Of a stretch of DNA of 64,000 bases, positions 24,320-33,413 are shown piece after piece. Source of the stretch: Chloroflexota bacterium (GTDB taxonomy: Bacteria; Chloroflexota; Anaerolineae; UBA2200). The notes below the pieces were generated by a model. It saw only the letters and a program-made list of their open reading frames with translations, searched no databases and was not told the DNA's origin. The stretch covers positions 139,172-203,171 of the forward strand of contig JACIWX010000004.1 of assembly GCA_014360755.1 (NCBI GenBank), read 5' to 3'. Each line of letters begins with the position of its first letter. Position 1 is the stretch's first letter. Both the position numbers and the translations under genes were made by a program.

Positions 24320-26804
24320 CCCGCTATGGCTAGGGCTCGCCATCCTGCTGGGATGCTTTATTCCAGGTTGTCTGTTGACCGCCCTCTGGAATAAGGATTG
24401 GATGCGCGATCTCACATTCAGCGAGTGTTTGTTTGTCCAATTGCTCCTTGGTGTAATTCTCAACTCCTGGCTGATGTTGCTTCTTGCTGAGTTGGAGATA
24501 TTCAGGCTCTCTGCCATTTTGTTGAGCTGGGTGCTCGTCTGTGTCTCTCTCGCATGGGTTGGACGTCAGCATCTACAAAGAGTTCTATCATGGCTTAGAC
24601 CTTCATGGCAAGACATTGAGCTGATTATCCTGTTGCTTTTGGCAGGTCTTCTCTTCGCGCATCCTGCAGAAGCCATGTTGGTCTTTGATGACTCGGGCAT
24701 CTATTTTCTAGGTGGTGTTGAGCTAGCCAAGACTGGCAGCCTTATTGTGCGGGAGCCCTTTCTAGCCTCTTTGTCGCCTGAACAAGAGCAACAATTGCTC
24801 TTCACTGGGCTGGGCATTTTGAGTAGATATTGGGGGCAATTCTTTATCTGGGGTTGGTCCCATAAGTGGATCGTGTTTGGCCTGTTACACTTACAACGCC
24901 TATGGTGTGGGTTATTTACATTGTTCTTGGGCACATATGGCGGGTTGTGGGTCGCGCCAGCCTTTGGGGTATTGGCTATTGCAGGGCTCTATTTTGTAGG
25001 GCGAAGGCTTTTTGCCCGAGAAGTGGGCTTGTTGGCAGCAGTCCTTCTGACGCTGAATTTTGCTCAAATCTGGCACGCAAGGCTCCCACTATCTGAAAGC
25101 CTCACACAGGCACTGCTTATTGGCGGATTTTACCTTCTCACCCTGTTCCTCCAGAAAAAACACGTATGGCTGGGGTTCTGGGCGGGAGCATGCCTGGGCA
25201 CTCTTTTTCTCGCCCGCATTGATGCAGCAGTGGCAGAGCTCCTACTTGTAGCGCTGATTGTGTATTGGAAATGGAGTGGGCGCTGGCGTCCCGAGTACAG
25301 TGGCTTCGCCGTAGCCCTTATTGCTACCCTGGCTTATGCAACCCTGCATAATGTGCTCATGTGTTGGCCCTATCTGATTTTACAGTGGCAAATATCAGGC
25401 AGTCCTGCGCTCGTCAAAGGGGTAATCCTGGCAAGCCTGAGTGGCGGAATAGTGGTGCTGATAGGGTGGCTCAAACCCCAGCTCATGCGAGCGTTTCTGG
25501 ATTGGGTTTGGGTTCATATATGGGGGATTCTTGCAGTAGCGTTTTCCATTTGGATGCTCTGGATCGGGTTATCCTATTTTGTTTCTGGGAAAGGCGGGGC
25601 TTCACCGGTAATCACTTGGCTGATGCACTATTGGACCCCACTGGGTATGCTATTCGCAATCGCTGCGCTGGGCCTGTTGTTCATCCGTCGCCCTCCACGC
25701 AAAGTGCTGCCAACGCTTGCTGTGGGGCTGGCCTACTTGGGGGCTTTTTCTCTCAATCCTATGGTCAATCCCATTCAGCCTTGGGCGATGCGCCGCTTTA
25801 TGCCCGCAGTGATGCCAGTCATGGCGTTGCTAATCGCTTATGGAGTCATGACGCTTCCTCTAGGACATAAGCTCTTACGATACGCGATGCAAGCCATCGT
25901 GGTGAGCACTGTTATATGGGCTCTTCTGCGTATGGACTTGCCGCTCCTCAAACACACGGAATACCGTGGAGTCAGCCAGCAAATCGCACAGCTAGCCAAG
26001 CAGTTTGAAAAAGATGCGGTGCTTTTGTTCGATAGAGGCGCGCCAACCCAGCATATCACACAGCCGCTGGCTTACCTTCACGACCTCTGCTCTTTTGTGT
26101 TGCAGAAAACAAGCCCGGACTCTACATCACTTGACCCCTTGATCGAAAACTGGCTGCGACAAGGGCGTCCAGTGTATCTGGTGTTAACTGGTGGCACTCT
26201 GGATTGGCATCCCGACAAGTGGACCTTTCAGCCCAAGGGGGTATTCGATTTGCGGTTTACACGTATCCAGCGCAGTATTGACACGCTGCCCAGTGCTTTT
26301 GAGGACTCTGTTTTCAGATTAGATATCTATCAGATTCTGCCAAGCCTTGTTGAGCCACTTGACCAAAGAGCGGCTTTCTTGCTCAACATGGAAGCAGGTG
26401 AATACTCTTACCTAAAAGGGGGTTTTTACGGACTTGAAATAGCTGCTGATGGACTCACTTATCGTTGGACCAATGGGTTGGGGCGCATTCAGCTACCTGG
26501 GCGAGCCAACTCAGATGCTTTGCTTCGCCTGCGTGTGGCAGGAGGCCGGCCAGGGAAGGAGACGCCCATTTCGGTAGCCGTTAATGGAGTTGTAGTGGCA
26601 ACGGATTCTCTGCCCATTGGTTTTGTCTACAAAACGCTCGAAATCACTGTGCCAGCATCTGTGCTGAACTCAGATTCGCAAGGCGTCGTTATTGAGATTC
26701 TAAGTGACACGTGGATACCTCATGAGGCTGGTTACGTGGGAGACACACGCGAATTGGGAGTTTTGGTGGATTGGCTCGAGTGGAGTCTGCAGGACAGGCA
26801 TTGA
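24312..26804 (+). CDS. Large polytopic membrane protein, GT-C/GT39-like glycosyltransferase
   Basis: The frame opens at 24240, but GTG 24312 with GGAGGT five nt upstream is the likely start, giving 830 residues and an N-terminal membrane helix. About a dozen hydrophobic helices follow. An early outside loop carries VFDDSGIYFLGGVELAKTG, resembling the acidic catalytic loop of polyprenyl-sugar-dependent GT-C enzymes, and ARLPLSESLTQALLIGGFYLL resembles the next conserved loop. The C-terminal ~260 residues are soluble and probably outside, with beta-rich stretches (GKETPISVAVNGVVVATDS). It could add sugars from lipid carriers to the glycan on the outer face. No closer family is recognisable. Confidence 0.85.
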   Translation: MSNPLWLGLAILLGCFIPGCLLTALWNKDWMRDLTFSECLFVQLLLGVILNSWLMLLLAELEIFRLSAILLSWVLVCVSLAWVGRQHLQRVLSWLRPSWQDIELIILLLLAGLLFAHPAEAMLVFDDSGIYFLGGVELAKTGSLIVREPFLASLSPEQEQQLLFTGLGILSRYWGQFFIWGWSHKWIVFGLLHLQRLWCGLFTLFLGTYGGLWVAPAFGVLAIAGLYFVGRRLFAREVGLLAAVLLTLNFAQIWHARLPLSESLTQALLIGGFYLLTLFLQKKHVWLGFWAGACLGTLFLARIDAAVAELLLVALIVYWKWSGRWRPEYSGFAVALIATLAYATLHNVLMCWPYLILQWQISGSPALVKGVILASLSGGIVVLIGWLKPQLMRAFLDWVWVHIWGILAVAFSIWMLWIGLSYFVSGKGGASPVITWLMHYWTPLGMLFAIAALGLLFIRRPPRKVLPTLAVGLAYLGAFSLNPMVNPIQPWAMRRFMPAVMPVMALLIAYGVMTLPLGHKLLRYAMQAIVVSTVIWALLRMDLPLLKHTEYRGVSQQIAQLAKQFEKDAVLLFDRGAPTQHITQPLAYLHDLCSFVLQKTSPDSTSLDPLIENWLRQGRPVYLVLTGGTLDWHPDKWTFQPKGVFDLRFTRIQRSIDTLPSAFEDSVFRLDIYQILPSLVEPLDQRAAFLLNMEAGEYSYLKGGFYGLEIAADGLTYRWTNGLGRIQLPGRANSDALLRLRVAGGRPGKETPISVAVNGVVVATDSLPIGFVYKTLEITVPASVLNSDSQGVVIEILSDTWIPHEAGYVGDTRELGVLVDWLEWSLQDRH

Positions 26805-26855
26805 TAGACACGATAAAGGGAAAAGAAGGAAAGATGACTCGTAGAGGAGCAAGCG

Positions 26856-28151
26856 TTGAGGATTCTGCACATTAGTCCACGCTACTATCCCTATATTGGT
26901 GGCTCTGAATTATATTGTCAGGAAATGTCAGAGCGACTCGTACAGGATGGGCATTGGGTAACTGTGTTCACCACTAATGCGTGGGATATTGAATACTTTT
27001 GGGATCCACGCAAAGCACATCTTCCTGTGGGAAGGGAAAACCACCATGGCGTGGAGATACATCGCTTTGCTGTCCAGCACGTGCTCTCTAGTAAGTGGAG
27101 TTTCGCTGCGATTCGCCTAGCGATGAGGCTTTTGACCTTTATGCCATTCGATACGCGGCCTTTGCTCTTTCGTCTTTGCACCTGGGTGCCATGGGTACCG
27201 GATCTGGAGCGGGCGTTGACCTTGGACACTCCCCAGAGCACGTATGATATTGTGCATGCTACCAACATCTGTTTTGACTCTCTAGTTTACAGTGCTTACC
27301 GCTTTGCCAGACGAAACCGGACCCCCTTGGTCATTACTCCCTTTCTGCACCTTGGGGAGCGGGAGGATGAGACCGTACGGCGGTACTATACCATGCCCCA
27401 TCAGATGACCATGCTACGTGATAGCAGCGCAGTTGTCACGCAGACCGAACTAGAACGCCAATACCTGCTTTCGCAGGGCGTCATGGCAGAGCGAATCCAC
27501 AATGTCGGGGTGGGGATCGATCCCGGGCATCTCCGTGGGGGGTGTGCGGAACGCTTTCGAACCAGGTATCAAGTGAGGGCTCCCATTGTCTTCTATATCG
27601 GCACGCAAGCCTATGACAAGGGCACAGTTCACCTGGTTGAGGCTATGCGTAAGCTATGGCAAAGAGGCAACCAAGCCCATTTGGTGCTAGCGGGTCCGGT
27701 AACGAGCGGTTTTGAAAGCTATTTCCGCTCTTTGCCCGAAGAGGATCGGCAGCGTTGCCATTTGCTAGGTTTTATCTCTGAAGAGGACAAACGAGACCTG
27801 TTGGATGCTGGCGATGTCTTTGCCATGCCCTCGCGAACTGATTCCTTTGGCATCGTCTACCTGGAGGCGTGGTTGTACAAGAAGCCGGTGATTGGTGCGC
27901 TGGCTGGAGGCATACCCGATGTGATTCAAGACGATGAAGATGGCTATCTCGTACCGTTTGGCGATGTGCCGCGCTTGGCAGAAGCCATCAGCACCCTGCT
28001 GGCAGATCGCGCCAAAGCACAGCAATTTGGCGAACGGGGTTACCAAAAAGTTGTTGCAAGGCATACCTGGGATCGAAAGTATGCAGCGCTCAAAGCGATT
28101 TACGAAGAGCTCACCAGTAGGGATAGTCAACGGAACAGCCTGGGTATTTAG
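26856..28151 (+). CDS. GT4-family glycosyltransferase
   Basis: A 431-residue enzyme starting at TTG 26856 with AGAGGAGC just upstream; the N-terminus RILHISPRYYPYIGGSELYC is the typical GT4 first strand and glycine-rich loop. The C-domain has IVFYIGTQAYDKGTVHLVEAM, LVLAGPV, CHLLGFISEEDKRDLLD and TDSFGIVYLEAWLYKKPVIG, though the first position of the EX7E pair is Asp (DSFGIVYLE). Last gene of the cluster; the next gene has its own promoter. It probably contributes another sugar to the exported polysaccharide. Confidence 0.92.
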   Translation: MRILHISPRYYPYIGGSELYCQEMSERLVQDGHWVTVFTTNAWDIEYFWDPRKAHLPVGRENHHGVEIHRFAVQHVLSSKWSFAAIRLAMRLLTFMPFDTRPLLFRLCTWVPWVPDLERALTLDTPQSTYDIVHATNICFDSLVYSAYRFARRNRTPLVITPFLHLGEREDETVRRYYTMPHQMTMLRDSSAVVTQTELERQYLLSQGVMAERIHNVGVGIDPGHLRGGCAERFRTRYQVRAPIVFYIGTQAYDKGTVHLVEAMRKLWQRGNQAHLVLAGPVTSGFESYFRSLPEEDRQRCHLLGFISEEDKRDLLDAGDVFAMPSRTDSFGIVYLEAWLYKKPVIGALAGGIPDVIQDDEDGYLVPFGDVPRLAEAISTLLADRAKAQQFGERGYQKVVARHTWDRKYAALKAIYEELTSRDSQRNSLGI

Positions 28152-28187
28152 GTGGCGTGATCTTCATCCCCCCACGTTTCATCCCTT

Positions 28188-28216
28188 TTGACTTTTCCAC
28201 CGATACTGGATATATT
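28188..28216 (+). promoter_or_regulatory. Promoter of the RodZ-like gene
   Basis: TTGACT, 17-bp spacer, TATATT. GGAGGA follows at about 28223, 13 nt before ATG 28242. Confidence 0.7.
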
Positions 28217-28241
28217 CTGCGCCGGAGGAATGTGAATCGGA

Positions 28242-29063
28242 ATGGGCGAATTAGGGGAAATGCTGCGCAAGGCACGTGAGGCCAAGGGCCTGTCCTTGGA
28301 GCAGGTGGAGGAAGCGACCAAGATCGTCCGCAGCTATTTGCAGGCGCTGGAGGATGAGGAGTTCGAGCGCCTGCCGGCTCCGGTGTACGTGAAAGGTTTC
28401 CTGAAAAACTATGCCTCTTACCTGGGTCTCGATCCGCAGGATGTGCTCTCGCTATATACTGCCTCTACGACTCCTATATCCCCAACACCAACCATGACCA
28501 TGTTGGATGAGCCCCTCGTCCCATCTGTCCAGACCTCTTGGTGGCCGCTTGCATTAGCCTTGCTGGTTGTGGCATTGGGTATCGCAGGTTGGTGGGGATA
28601 CCAGCGCTACTACGGTAGGGCACCGTTTACCTGGGCATGGCCGTTTGCACGTGTTACGGCAACCCCTACTCCTACTGCAGTTCCTCCGACCCCAACTCCC
28701 ACAGTGTTGCCGCCTACGCCCACGGCCACCCTTGCGCCTACGTTCACCGCTACTCATACTCCAACACCAAAGCCTACCCCCGTTGGTTTGGAATTGAGCA
28801 TCGAAATCGTGGGGCAGCGCTCGTGGCTATTGGTGCAGGCGGATGAGGAAAGAGTCTTTGTCGGGATACTCGAACCGGGAGCGAAATACACCTGGACGGC
28901 GCGCGAACGGATTATCCTGCGCAGCGGCTGGGCAGGCGCGGTGCAAGTTACGCTGAACGGCCAACCGCTGGGCTTGCTGGGCGGCCCAGGCGAGGTCGTG
29001 GAAAAGGAATGGACTGCACCAGGTGTGCCCACGCGAACCCCAGTGCCGACGGCAACGCCTTAG
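28242..29063 (+). CDS. RodZ-like protein: N-terminal HTH, one membrane helix, outer domain
   Basis: Residues 1-70 are a helix-turn-helix of the HTH_25/RodZ type (LRKAREAKGLSLEQVEEATK, then LPAPVYVKGFLKNYA). A membrane helix at about 100-119 and a Thr-Pro-rich linker (about 137-177) lead to a small beta domain (about 178-258) like the DUF4115 end of RodZ. RodZ links MreB filaments to the cell-wall synthesis machinery, so the HTH binds protein rather than DNA. The final TRTPVPTATP tail is unusual. It has its own promoter and precedes rimO. No mreB is in the window. Confidence 0.87.
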   Translation: MGELGEMLRKAREAKGLSLEQVEEATKIVRSYLQALEDEEFERLPAPVYVKGFLKNYASYLGLDPQDVLSLYTASTTPISPTPTMTMLDEPLVPSVQTSWWPLALALLVVALGIAGWWGYQRYYGRAPFTWAWPFARVTATPTPTAVPPTPTPTVLPPTPTATLAPTFTATHTPTPKPTPVGLELSIEIVGQRSWLLVQADEERVFVGILEPGAKYTWTARERIILRSGWAGAVQVTLNGQPLGLLGGPGEVVEKEWTAPGVPTRTPVPTATP

Positions 29064-29141
29064 GGCGGCATGTAGAAGTATTGAACGCAGGCGGTAGGGT
29101 TGCTGCTATCTTGGAGCGTGTTTTACGAGTATAGGCTTTGC

Positions 29142-29195
29142 GTTCGTAGTACGCGCTTTCGTGCGGATTTTCAGCGCTGAAGCGTTGCTACGAAC
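29142..29195. repeat. 54-bp inverted-repeat element upstream of rimO
   Basis: Outer arms GTTCGTAG and CTACGAAC (8 bp, perfect) enclose partly pairing inner arms CGCTTTCGTGCG and CAGCGCTGAAGCG. It resembles a dispersed palindromic (REP-like) unit; only one copy is in the window. Confidence 0.5.
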
Positions 29196-29225
29196 CTTTT
29201 CCCATCTTGTTATATTTGATTGTAT

Positions 29226-30545
29226 ATGAGAAAGCGTTTCTATCTCCTCTCTTTGGGATGTCCCAAAAATACTGTAGATGCAGAGGCTATGGCTGGTTTG
29301 CTGCAAGAAGCTGGCTGGCGCCAGGTGGAGCAGCCCAGCCGTGCTGACCTGCTCATCGTAAATACCTGCGCGTTTATTGAGCAGGCACGAGAAGAGTCCT
29401 ATGCGGCATTGCGCGAACTGGCTGAGCGCAAACGAAGCGGCCAGCTCCTGCTCGCCGCTGGTTGCCTACCGCAACGCTATGGGGAAGAAGTGCAACGCGC
29501 CGTGCCAGGCGTGGATGGCGTCCTTGGCACAAGAGAATGGGCGAACATCAACTTGTGCGTCGCCCGACTGATGGGTGTGGAATCCAGCGCCTCGATACGG
29601 CCCCCAGGCGAGGTGTCCGTGGTTACTCCCATGCGCCGTCAGGCGCAGGGTCCCAGCGCCTACCTGAAGATTGCGGATGGCTGCAGCGCACCCTGCGCTT
29701 TTTGTGCCATACCTCTCATCAAAGGGCCACAACGCAGCAAGGCGCGGGAGGCTATCCTGGAGGAAGCACGGCAGTTGGTCAGCCAAGGGGTACAGGAGAT
29801 TATCCTGATTGCCCAAGATACGACAGCTTACGGGCGTGATTGGGGGGAGAGGGATGCTCTACCTGCCCTAATCGAGGATATCCTGAAGACTGTGCCTCAA
29901 CTGTCCTGGCTGCGGGTGATGTACACGTACCCGCAGCACATCACTCCGCGCCTGATCGAAACGATGGCTCGTCATCCCCAGATCTGTCACTACCTCGATA
30001 TGCCCTTGCAGCATGCTCATCCTGCTACCCTGCGCCGTATGAACCGTTCTCCCGATGTAGAAGGGGTGCGGCGCCTGATTGCCGATTTGCGCCAGGCTAT
30101 GCCGGATATTGCCCTGCGCACTACGTTCATCGTGGGTTACCCAGGCGAAACAGAGGAGGAATTCAACACGCTGCTGGAATTTGTTATAGAGATAGCCTTT
30201 GACAAAGTGGGCGCTTTCATCTACTCACCTGAGGAGGGCACGGCAGCAGCCAGCCTGCCCAATCCAGTGCCGCGCGAAATAGCCGAAGAGCGTTATGCGC
30301 GCTTGATGGAGCTGCAACGTAGCATCTCTCTGGCGCGCAATCAGAGGCAAGTAGGGCGTACGCTGGATGTGCTGGTCGAAGGGGTGGGGGATGGGCTGAG
30401 TGTGGGGCGCTGCTATCGTGATGCGCCCGAAATTGACGGCTATGTGCTCATGCGCGGTGAATGGCCGGTAGGGCAGATGGTGAAAGCTAGAATCGAGCAA
30501 GCCTTGGAATATGATCTGGAAGGGCGAGTGCTGCCAAGCAGATAA
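29226..30545 (+). CDS. rimO: Ribosomal protein S12 methylthiotransferase
   Basis: A radical-SAM enzyme that methylthiolates the conserved aspartate of ribosomal protein S12. N-terminal cluster cysteines C12 (LGCPKN), C48 (NTCAF) and C80 (AAGCLP) and radical-SAM cysteines C153, C157, C160 (CSAPCAFC) are intact; the ~65-residue C-terminal TRAM domain follows. GCPKNTVDAE and AFIEQAREES separate RimO from MiaB. I use ATG 29226; the frame begins at TTG 29220. No RBS is visible, and a TATATT box at 29211 suggests a leaderless or nearly leaderless transcript. Confidence 0.95.
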   Translation: MRKRFYLLSLGCPKNTVDAEAMAGLLQEAGWRQVEQPSRADLLIVNTCAFIEQAREESYAALRELAERKRSGQLLLAAGCLPQRYGEEVQRAVPGVDGVLGTREWANINLCVARLMGVESSASIRPPGEVSVVTPMRRQAQGPSAYLKIADGCSAPCAFCAIPLIKGPQRSKAREAILEEARQLVSQGVQEIILIAQDTTAYGRDWGERDALPALIEDILKTVPQLSWLRVMYTYPQHITPRLIETMARHPQICHYLDMPLQHAHPATLRRMNRSPDVEGVRRLIADLRQAMPDIALRTTFIVGYPGETEEEFNTLLEFVIEIAFDKVGAFIYSPEEGTAAASLPNPVPREIAEERYARLMELQRSISLARNQRQVGRTLDVLVEGVGDGLSVGRCYRDAPEIDGYVLMRGEWPVGQMVKARIEQALEYDLEGRVLPSR

Positions 30546-30572
30546 AGAAACCAGGGGGAAACCCTGGTTTCT
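30546..30572 (+). terminator. Hairpin after rimO
   Basis: AGAAACCAGGG pairs with CCCTGGTTTCT right after the stop codon. The T-run is short (GGTTTCTG), so termination may be partial. Confidence 0.6.
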
Positions 30573-30574
30573 GT

Positions 30575-30726
30575 GAGAGCGTTGAAAAAGCCCGCATTGC
30601 CATGCTGAGGCGAAGCCGAAGCATCTCGACGATACAGAGGTAGAGATTCTTCGCTCCCCCTTCGCCCTGCTCAGTGCAAGGCTCAGAATGACAAATGGTG
30701 GCCTCTGAATGTTTTTCAACACTCTC
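30575..30726. mobile_element. MITE-like element, copy A (152 bp, terminal inverted repeats)
   Basis: The ends GAGAGCGTTGAAAAA and TTTTTCAACACTCTC are inverted repeats matching at 14 of 15 positions. The interior is itself palindromic, with CTGAGGCGAAGCCGAAGCATCTC near the left and GAGATTCTTCGCTCC...CTCAGAATGACA toward the right. It has no coding capacity and lies between rimO and the PLP enzyme gene. No target duplication is obvious. A second copy with the same ends is at 40593-40795. Confidence 0.7.
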
Positions 30727-30737
30727 TTTATCTCTAT

Positions 30738-32138
30738 CTATTTTCCGCGCAGTGCGCGTAATTTGGCGTCTATCTCCGCTATCCGCGCCTGCTCAGCCAG
30801 CCAGAACTCGGGATGGCGCTGTGCGTTTAATTCCTCTACAGTCTTGCCCTGTTGTTCCACCCAGGTGTAGTATTTCAGGTTATGCCAGCGAGTGCGTGCC
30901 TCGCGTGTACCTTCCATGATCCAGTCCAACTTCTGATTGTGGAAAATGCTCACCAGCCGCACTTTCGCTTCTGTTTCATCCATCTTGCCGTAGGTAGCAG
31001 TCAGCTGCGCCATGACGGAATGATAGCGGTCAATGGCATCGGTCAGAATAGTAACGATGACATCATCTTTGCCGAAGCCATAAAATTTGGCTGTTTTGAT
31101 GGCTCCCAGCACATTGCACACACCGGAAATGCCAAAGGTTTGGGCCATCAGACGAACTTTTTCCTCAGGGATGCCATAATCCTGGGTCAGCACTCGCCAA
31201 CCGGCGACCTCGGTCAGCAACTGCAAGCCTTTCTTGCACTCTAGGTCGTCAATGCACATCAGAGCGTCCATGTTCCATACATTGTGAATCCAAGTAACGT
31301 GCTTGTCGCCAATGCCCTGGATATCGTGGGCACCATAGCCATTGCAGAATAGGGTGGGGCACTGGATCGGTTCCAAGCCGACGATTTTGTGCTCTGGCCA
31401 GATTTGCTTGAGGCGGTCACCGGCAGCGATCGTCCCTGCCGAGCCCATCGCTGAGACATAGGCGGCTACCTTGCCATTGCCAATGCCTTGCTGCTGCAGT
31501 TCAGCAGCCAATTCTGCAATGGTGTTGCCCGTGACGTAGTAGTGGAAGCGGTAGTTGCCAAAGACCTCGAACTGATTGAGGATGCGGATGCGCTCCGGAT
31601 CAGCAGCCTTGAGTTCTTTGCACTTGTCGTAAATCTCTTTGACGTTGCTCTCGCAGCCCGGGGTGGCAATAACCCGTGCTCCATAGCGACGGATGATCTC
31701 AAAGCGTTCCTTGCTCATCTCGGCAGGCAGGATGACTACGCTGTCAAAACCCATACGGCAGCCGACATACGCTCCGCCGATGCCATAGTTCCCAGTCGAA
31801 GGCCAGACTAAGGTATGGATAGCGGGGTCTACCTCCCCGAACAACTCTTTCTCAATCAGCACGGAATAGGTCGCGCCAACCTTATGGCTACCAGTAGGAA
31901 AATCCTTGGAATAGAGCACCACGATCGGCGCCTCGACGTTCGTCAGTTGCTTCGGCAAGACATAGGCGTAGACTTTGCCCTCTGGCGAGCGCCATGTGAT
32001 ATTGTACAGGTTGATGGGATCCAGTGGATCCTTGCTGCGCATTTCCAGCGCTCGTTGGCGCACTTGTGGGTCAATCTTGTCCGGATGCAGCATTTCCTCA
32101 AAAGTAGGGCCAAGAACCAATTTGCTCTTTTTTGCCAT
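30738..32138 (-). CDS. Fold-type-II PLP-dependent enzyme (cysteine-synthase superfamily, long form)
   Basis: A 466-residue PLP enzyme. The cofactor lysine is in PTGSHKVGATYS, the substrate loop is PSTGNYGIGGAYVG, and the PLP-phosphate glycine loop is SAMGSAGTIAAG. It is about 150 residues longer than cysteine synthase, with extra segments at both ends. I use ATG 32138 with GGAGAAAGGA upstream. It is last in an operon with a transcarbamylase, Liv transporter, racemase-family enzyme and GntR regulator, so it probably performs elimination or deamination of an amino acid. It does not resemble E. coli YgeX (diaminopropionate ammonia-lyase) beyond the fold. The exact reaction is unknown. Confidence 0.85.
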   Translation of the reverse strand: MAKKSKLVLGPTFEEMLHPDKIDPQVRQRALEMRSKDPLDPINLYNITWRSPEGKVYAYVLPKQLTNVEAPIVVLYSKDFPTGSHKVGATYSVLIEKELFGEVDPAIHTLVWPSTGNYGIGGAYVGCRMGFDSVVILPAEMSKERFEIIRRYGARVIATPGCESNVKEIYDKCKELKAADPERIRILNQFEVFGNYRFHYYVTGNTIAELAAELQQQGIGNGKVAAYVSAMGSAGTIAAGDRLKQIWPEHKIVGLEPIQCPTLFCNGYGAHDIQGIGDKHVTWIHNVWNMDALMCIDDLECKKGLQLLTEVAGWRVLTQDYGIPEEKVRLMAQTFGISGVCNVLGAIKTAKFYGFGKDDVIVTILTDAIDRYHSVMAQLTATYGKMDETEAKVRLVSIFHNQKLDWIMEGTREARTRWHNLKYYTWVEQQGKTVEELNAQRHPEFWLAEQARIAEIDAKLRALRGK

Positions 32139-32177
32139 TCCTTTCTCCTTCTCGCGGTTTCCTTGCACAAAGGTGGG

Positions 32178-32238
32178 GAGACGCTTCGCGGAGCGCAGAA
32201 GGAATCTCCCGCATCCCCCTTCTCCTGCGAAGCGTCTC
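32178..32238. repeat. Long inverted repeat between transcarbamylase and PLP enzyme genes
   Basis: Perfect 12-bp arms GAGACGCTTCGC and GCGAAGCGTCTC are separated by 37 bp that includes CAGAAGGA and a partial match TCCCCCTTCTCCT. It lies in the 210-nt operon gap. It may be an RNA processing/stability element or a remnant of the same repeat class as the MITE interiors. Confidence 0.55.
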
Positions 32239-32348
32239 TTGTCCTACAAGACAACCGAATGTCACACAGGCGAACACTTGCTTGCGGCGGCTAAGCGGAT
32301 TGTCTTACCCGCGCAGTCCCAATGGATATCGTTGCACTGGGATGTACC

Positions 32349-33413
32349 CTATCGCATCACCAGGCTCATGACTGCCTTCTGTACGTGCAGCCGGTTTTCT
32401 GCCTCGTCATACACGACGGAGCGCCAGCCTGACTTGGGATCGGTGTTATCAATTACGGCGTCCTCGACTTCCCAAGAGCGGTCAGCAGGCAAGCAGTGCA
32501 TGTAGATCGCTTCAGGGTCAGCCAGTGCCATGTACTCTGGTGTAGCCTTCCAATCCTTGTAGCGGTCAAAGATCTCCTGGGCTAGTTTGGGATTGTCCTC
32601 GCCCACAGGCGGCTTGAACATCTGCACGGGCGCCCAAGCTTTGGGGTACAGGACATGCGCGCCCTTGGCTGCTTCCTCAAAGTCATGCACAATGCGGAAA
32701 GAAGAGCCATTCACCTTCGCATAGTTCTGGCAGGCTTGAATCACCTCGGGGTCTAGCTCCATCTCCGGTGGGTGAGCAAGGGTAACATCCATGCCCATCT
32801 TGGTCGCGGCGATGATGGCGCTCTGGGGCACGGCGCGCGGCTTGTGCACGCTGGGTGAGTAAGCCCAGGACATGACAAAGCGCACTCCCTTGAAGGTACC
32901 GAACTTCTCATATACGGTAAGGGTGTCGGCAAGTGCCTGGAAGGGGTGGTACTTGTCGTCCTCCATGTTCAGTACGGGTATGTCTGCCCAGTAGGCAAAG
33001 TTACGGATGAGTTCGTTCGCTCCGCCATACACCCAATCCACTGGATCGCCATAGCAGCGAATGGCGATGCCGTGGCCCATGCGCGATAGCACCCGGGCTA
33101 CGTCTGAGACGCGTTCGGTGGAGTAAGCCACCTCTTTGCCGGGCAGGGCAGGCGTATAGATTTTCCCCGGGTCGAGGTAGTGGGCATGACCACCCAGTTG
33201 GGTCATCCCTGCCTCAAAGGAGTTGCGCGTGCGCAAAGATTGGTTGTAAAAGATCATGAACAAAGTCTTGGCACGCAGGATGTGATCGTGGGGTTCGCCC
33301 AAGGCAAACCGCCGTTTGAGATCGAGCGCCACATCCAGAATAGTTTCGACTTCTTCTTTGCTCCATTCGAGCAACGTGATGAAATCACGGCCTCGGAAAG
33401 AGTCAGTTCTCAT
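32349..33413 (-). CDS. YgeW-like carbamoyltransferase (HCLP type)
   Basis: A 354-residue transcarbamylase with carbamoyl-phosphate motif SLRTRNSFE, HPFQ, and a complete HCLP (MHCLPADRSWEV). VMSWAYSPSVHKPRAVPQ, MGMDVTLAHP and KAWAP match E. coli YgeW, a knotted-type transcarbamylase of unclear substrate. The surrounding operon (racemase, Liv importer, PLP enzyme) suggests it works catabolically on a carbamoylated amino acid. Upstream is GAGGAGGT at the ATG. It differs from its paralogue at 7072-8112 mainly in HCLP versus HPMP. Arginine biosynthetic OTC is less likely given the context and YgeW-like segments. Confidence 0.87.
   Translation of the reverse strand: MRTDSFRGRDFITLLEWSKEEVETILDVALDLKRRFALGEPHDHILRAKTLFMIFYNQSLRTRNSFEAGMTQLGGHAHYLDPGKIYTPALPGKEVAYSTERVSDVARVLSRMGHGIAIRCYGDPVDWVYGGANELIRNFAYWADIPVLNMEDDKYHPFQALADTLTVYEKFGTFKGVRFVMSWAYSPSVHKPRAVPQSAIIAATKMGMDVTLAHPPEMELDPEVIQACQNYAKVNGSSFRIVHDFEEAAKGAHVLYPKAWAPVQMFKPPVGEDNPKLAQEIFDRYKDWKATPEYMALADPEAIYMHCLPADRSWEVEDAVIDNTDPKSGWRSVVYDEAENRLHVQKAVMSLVMR

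Noticed and set aside
30738..32138. Calling the PLP enzyme diaminopropionate ammonia-lyase (YgeX)
   Set aside because: Beyond the general fold its motifs and length differ from YgeX; context alone is not enough.
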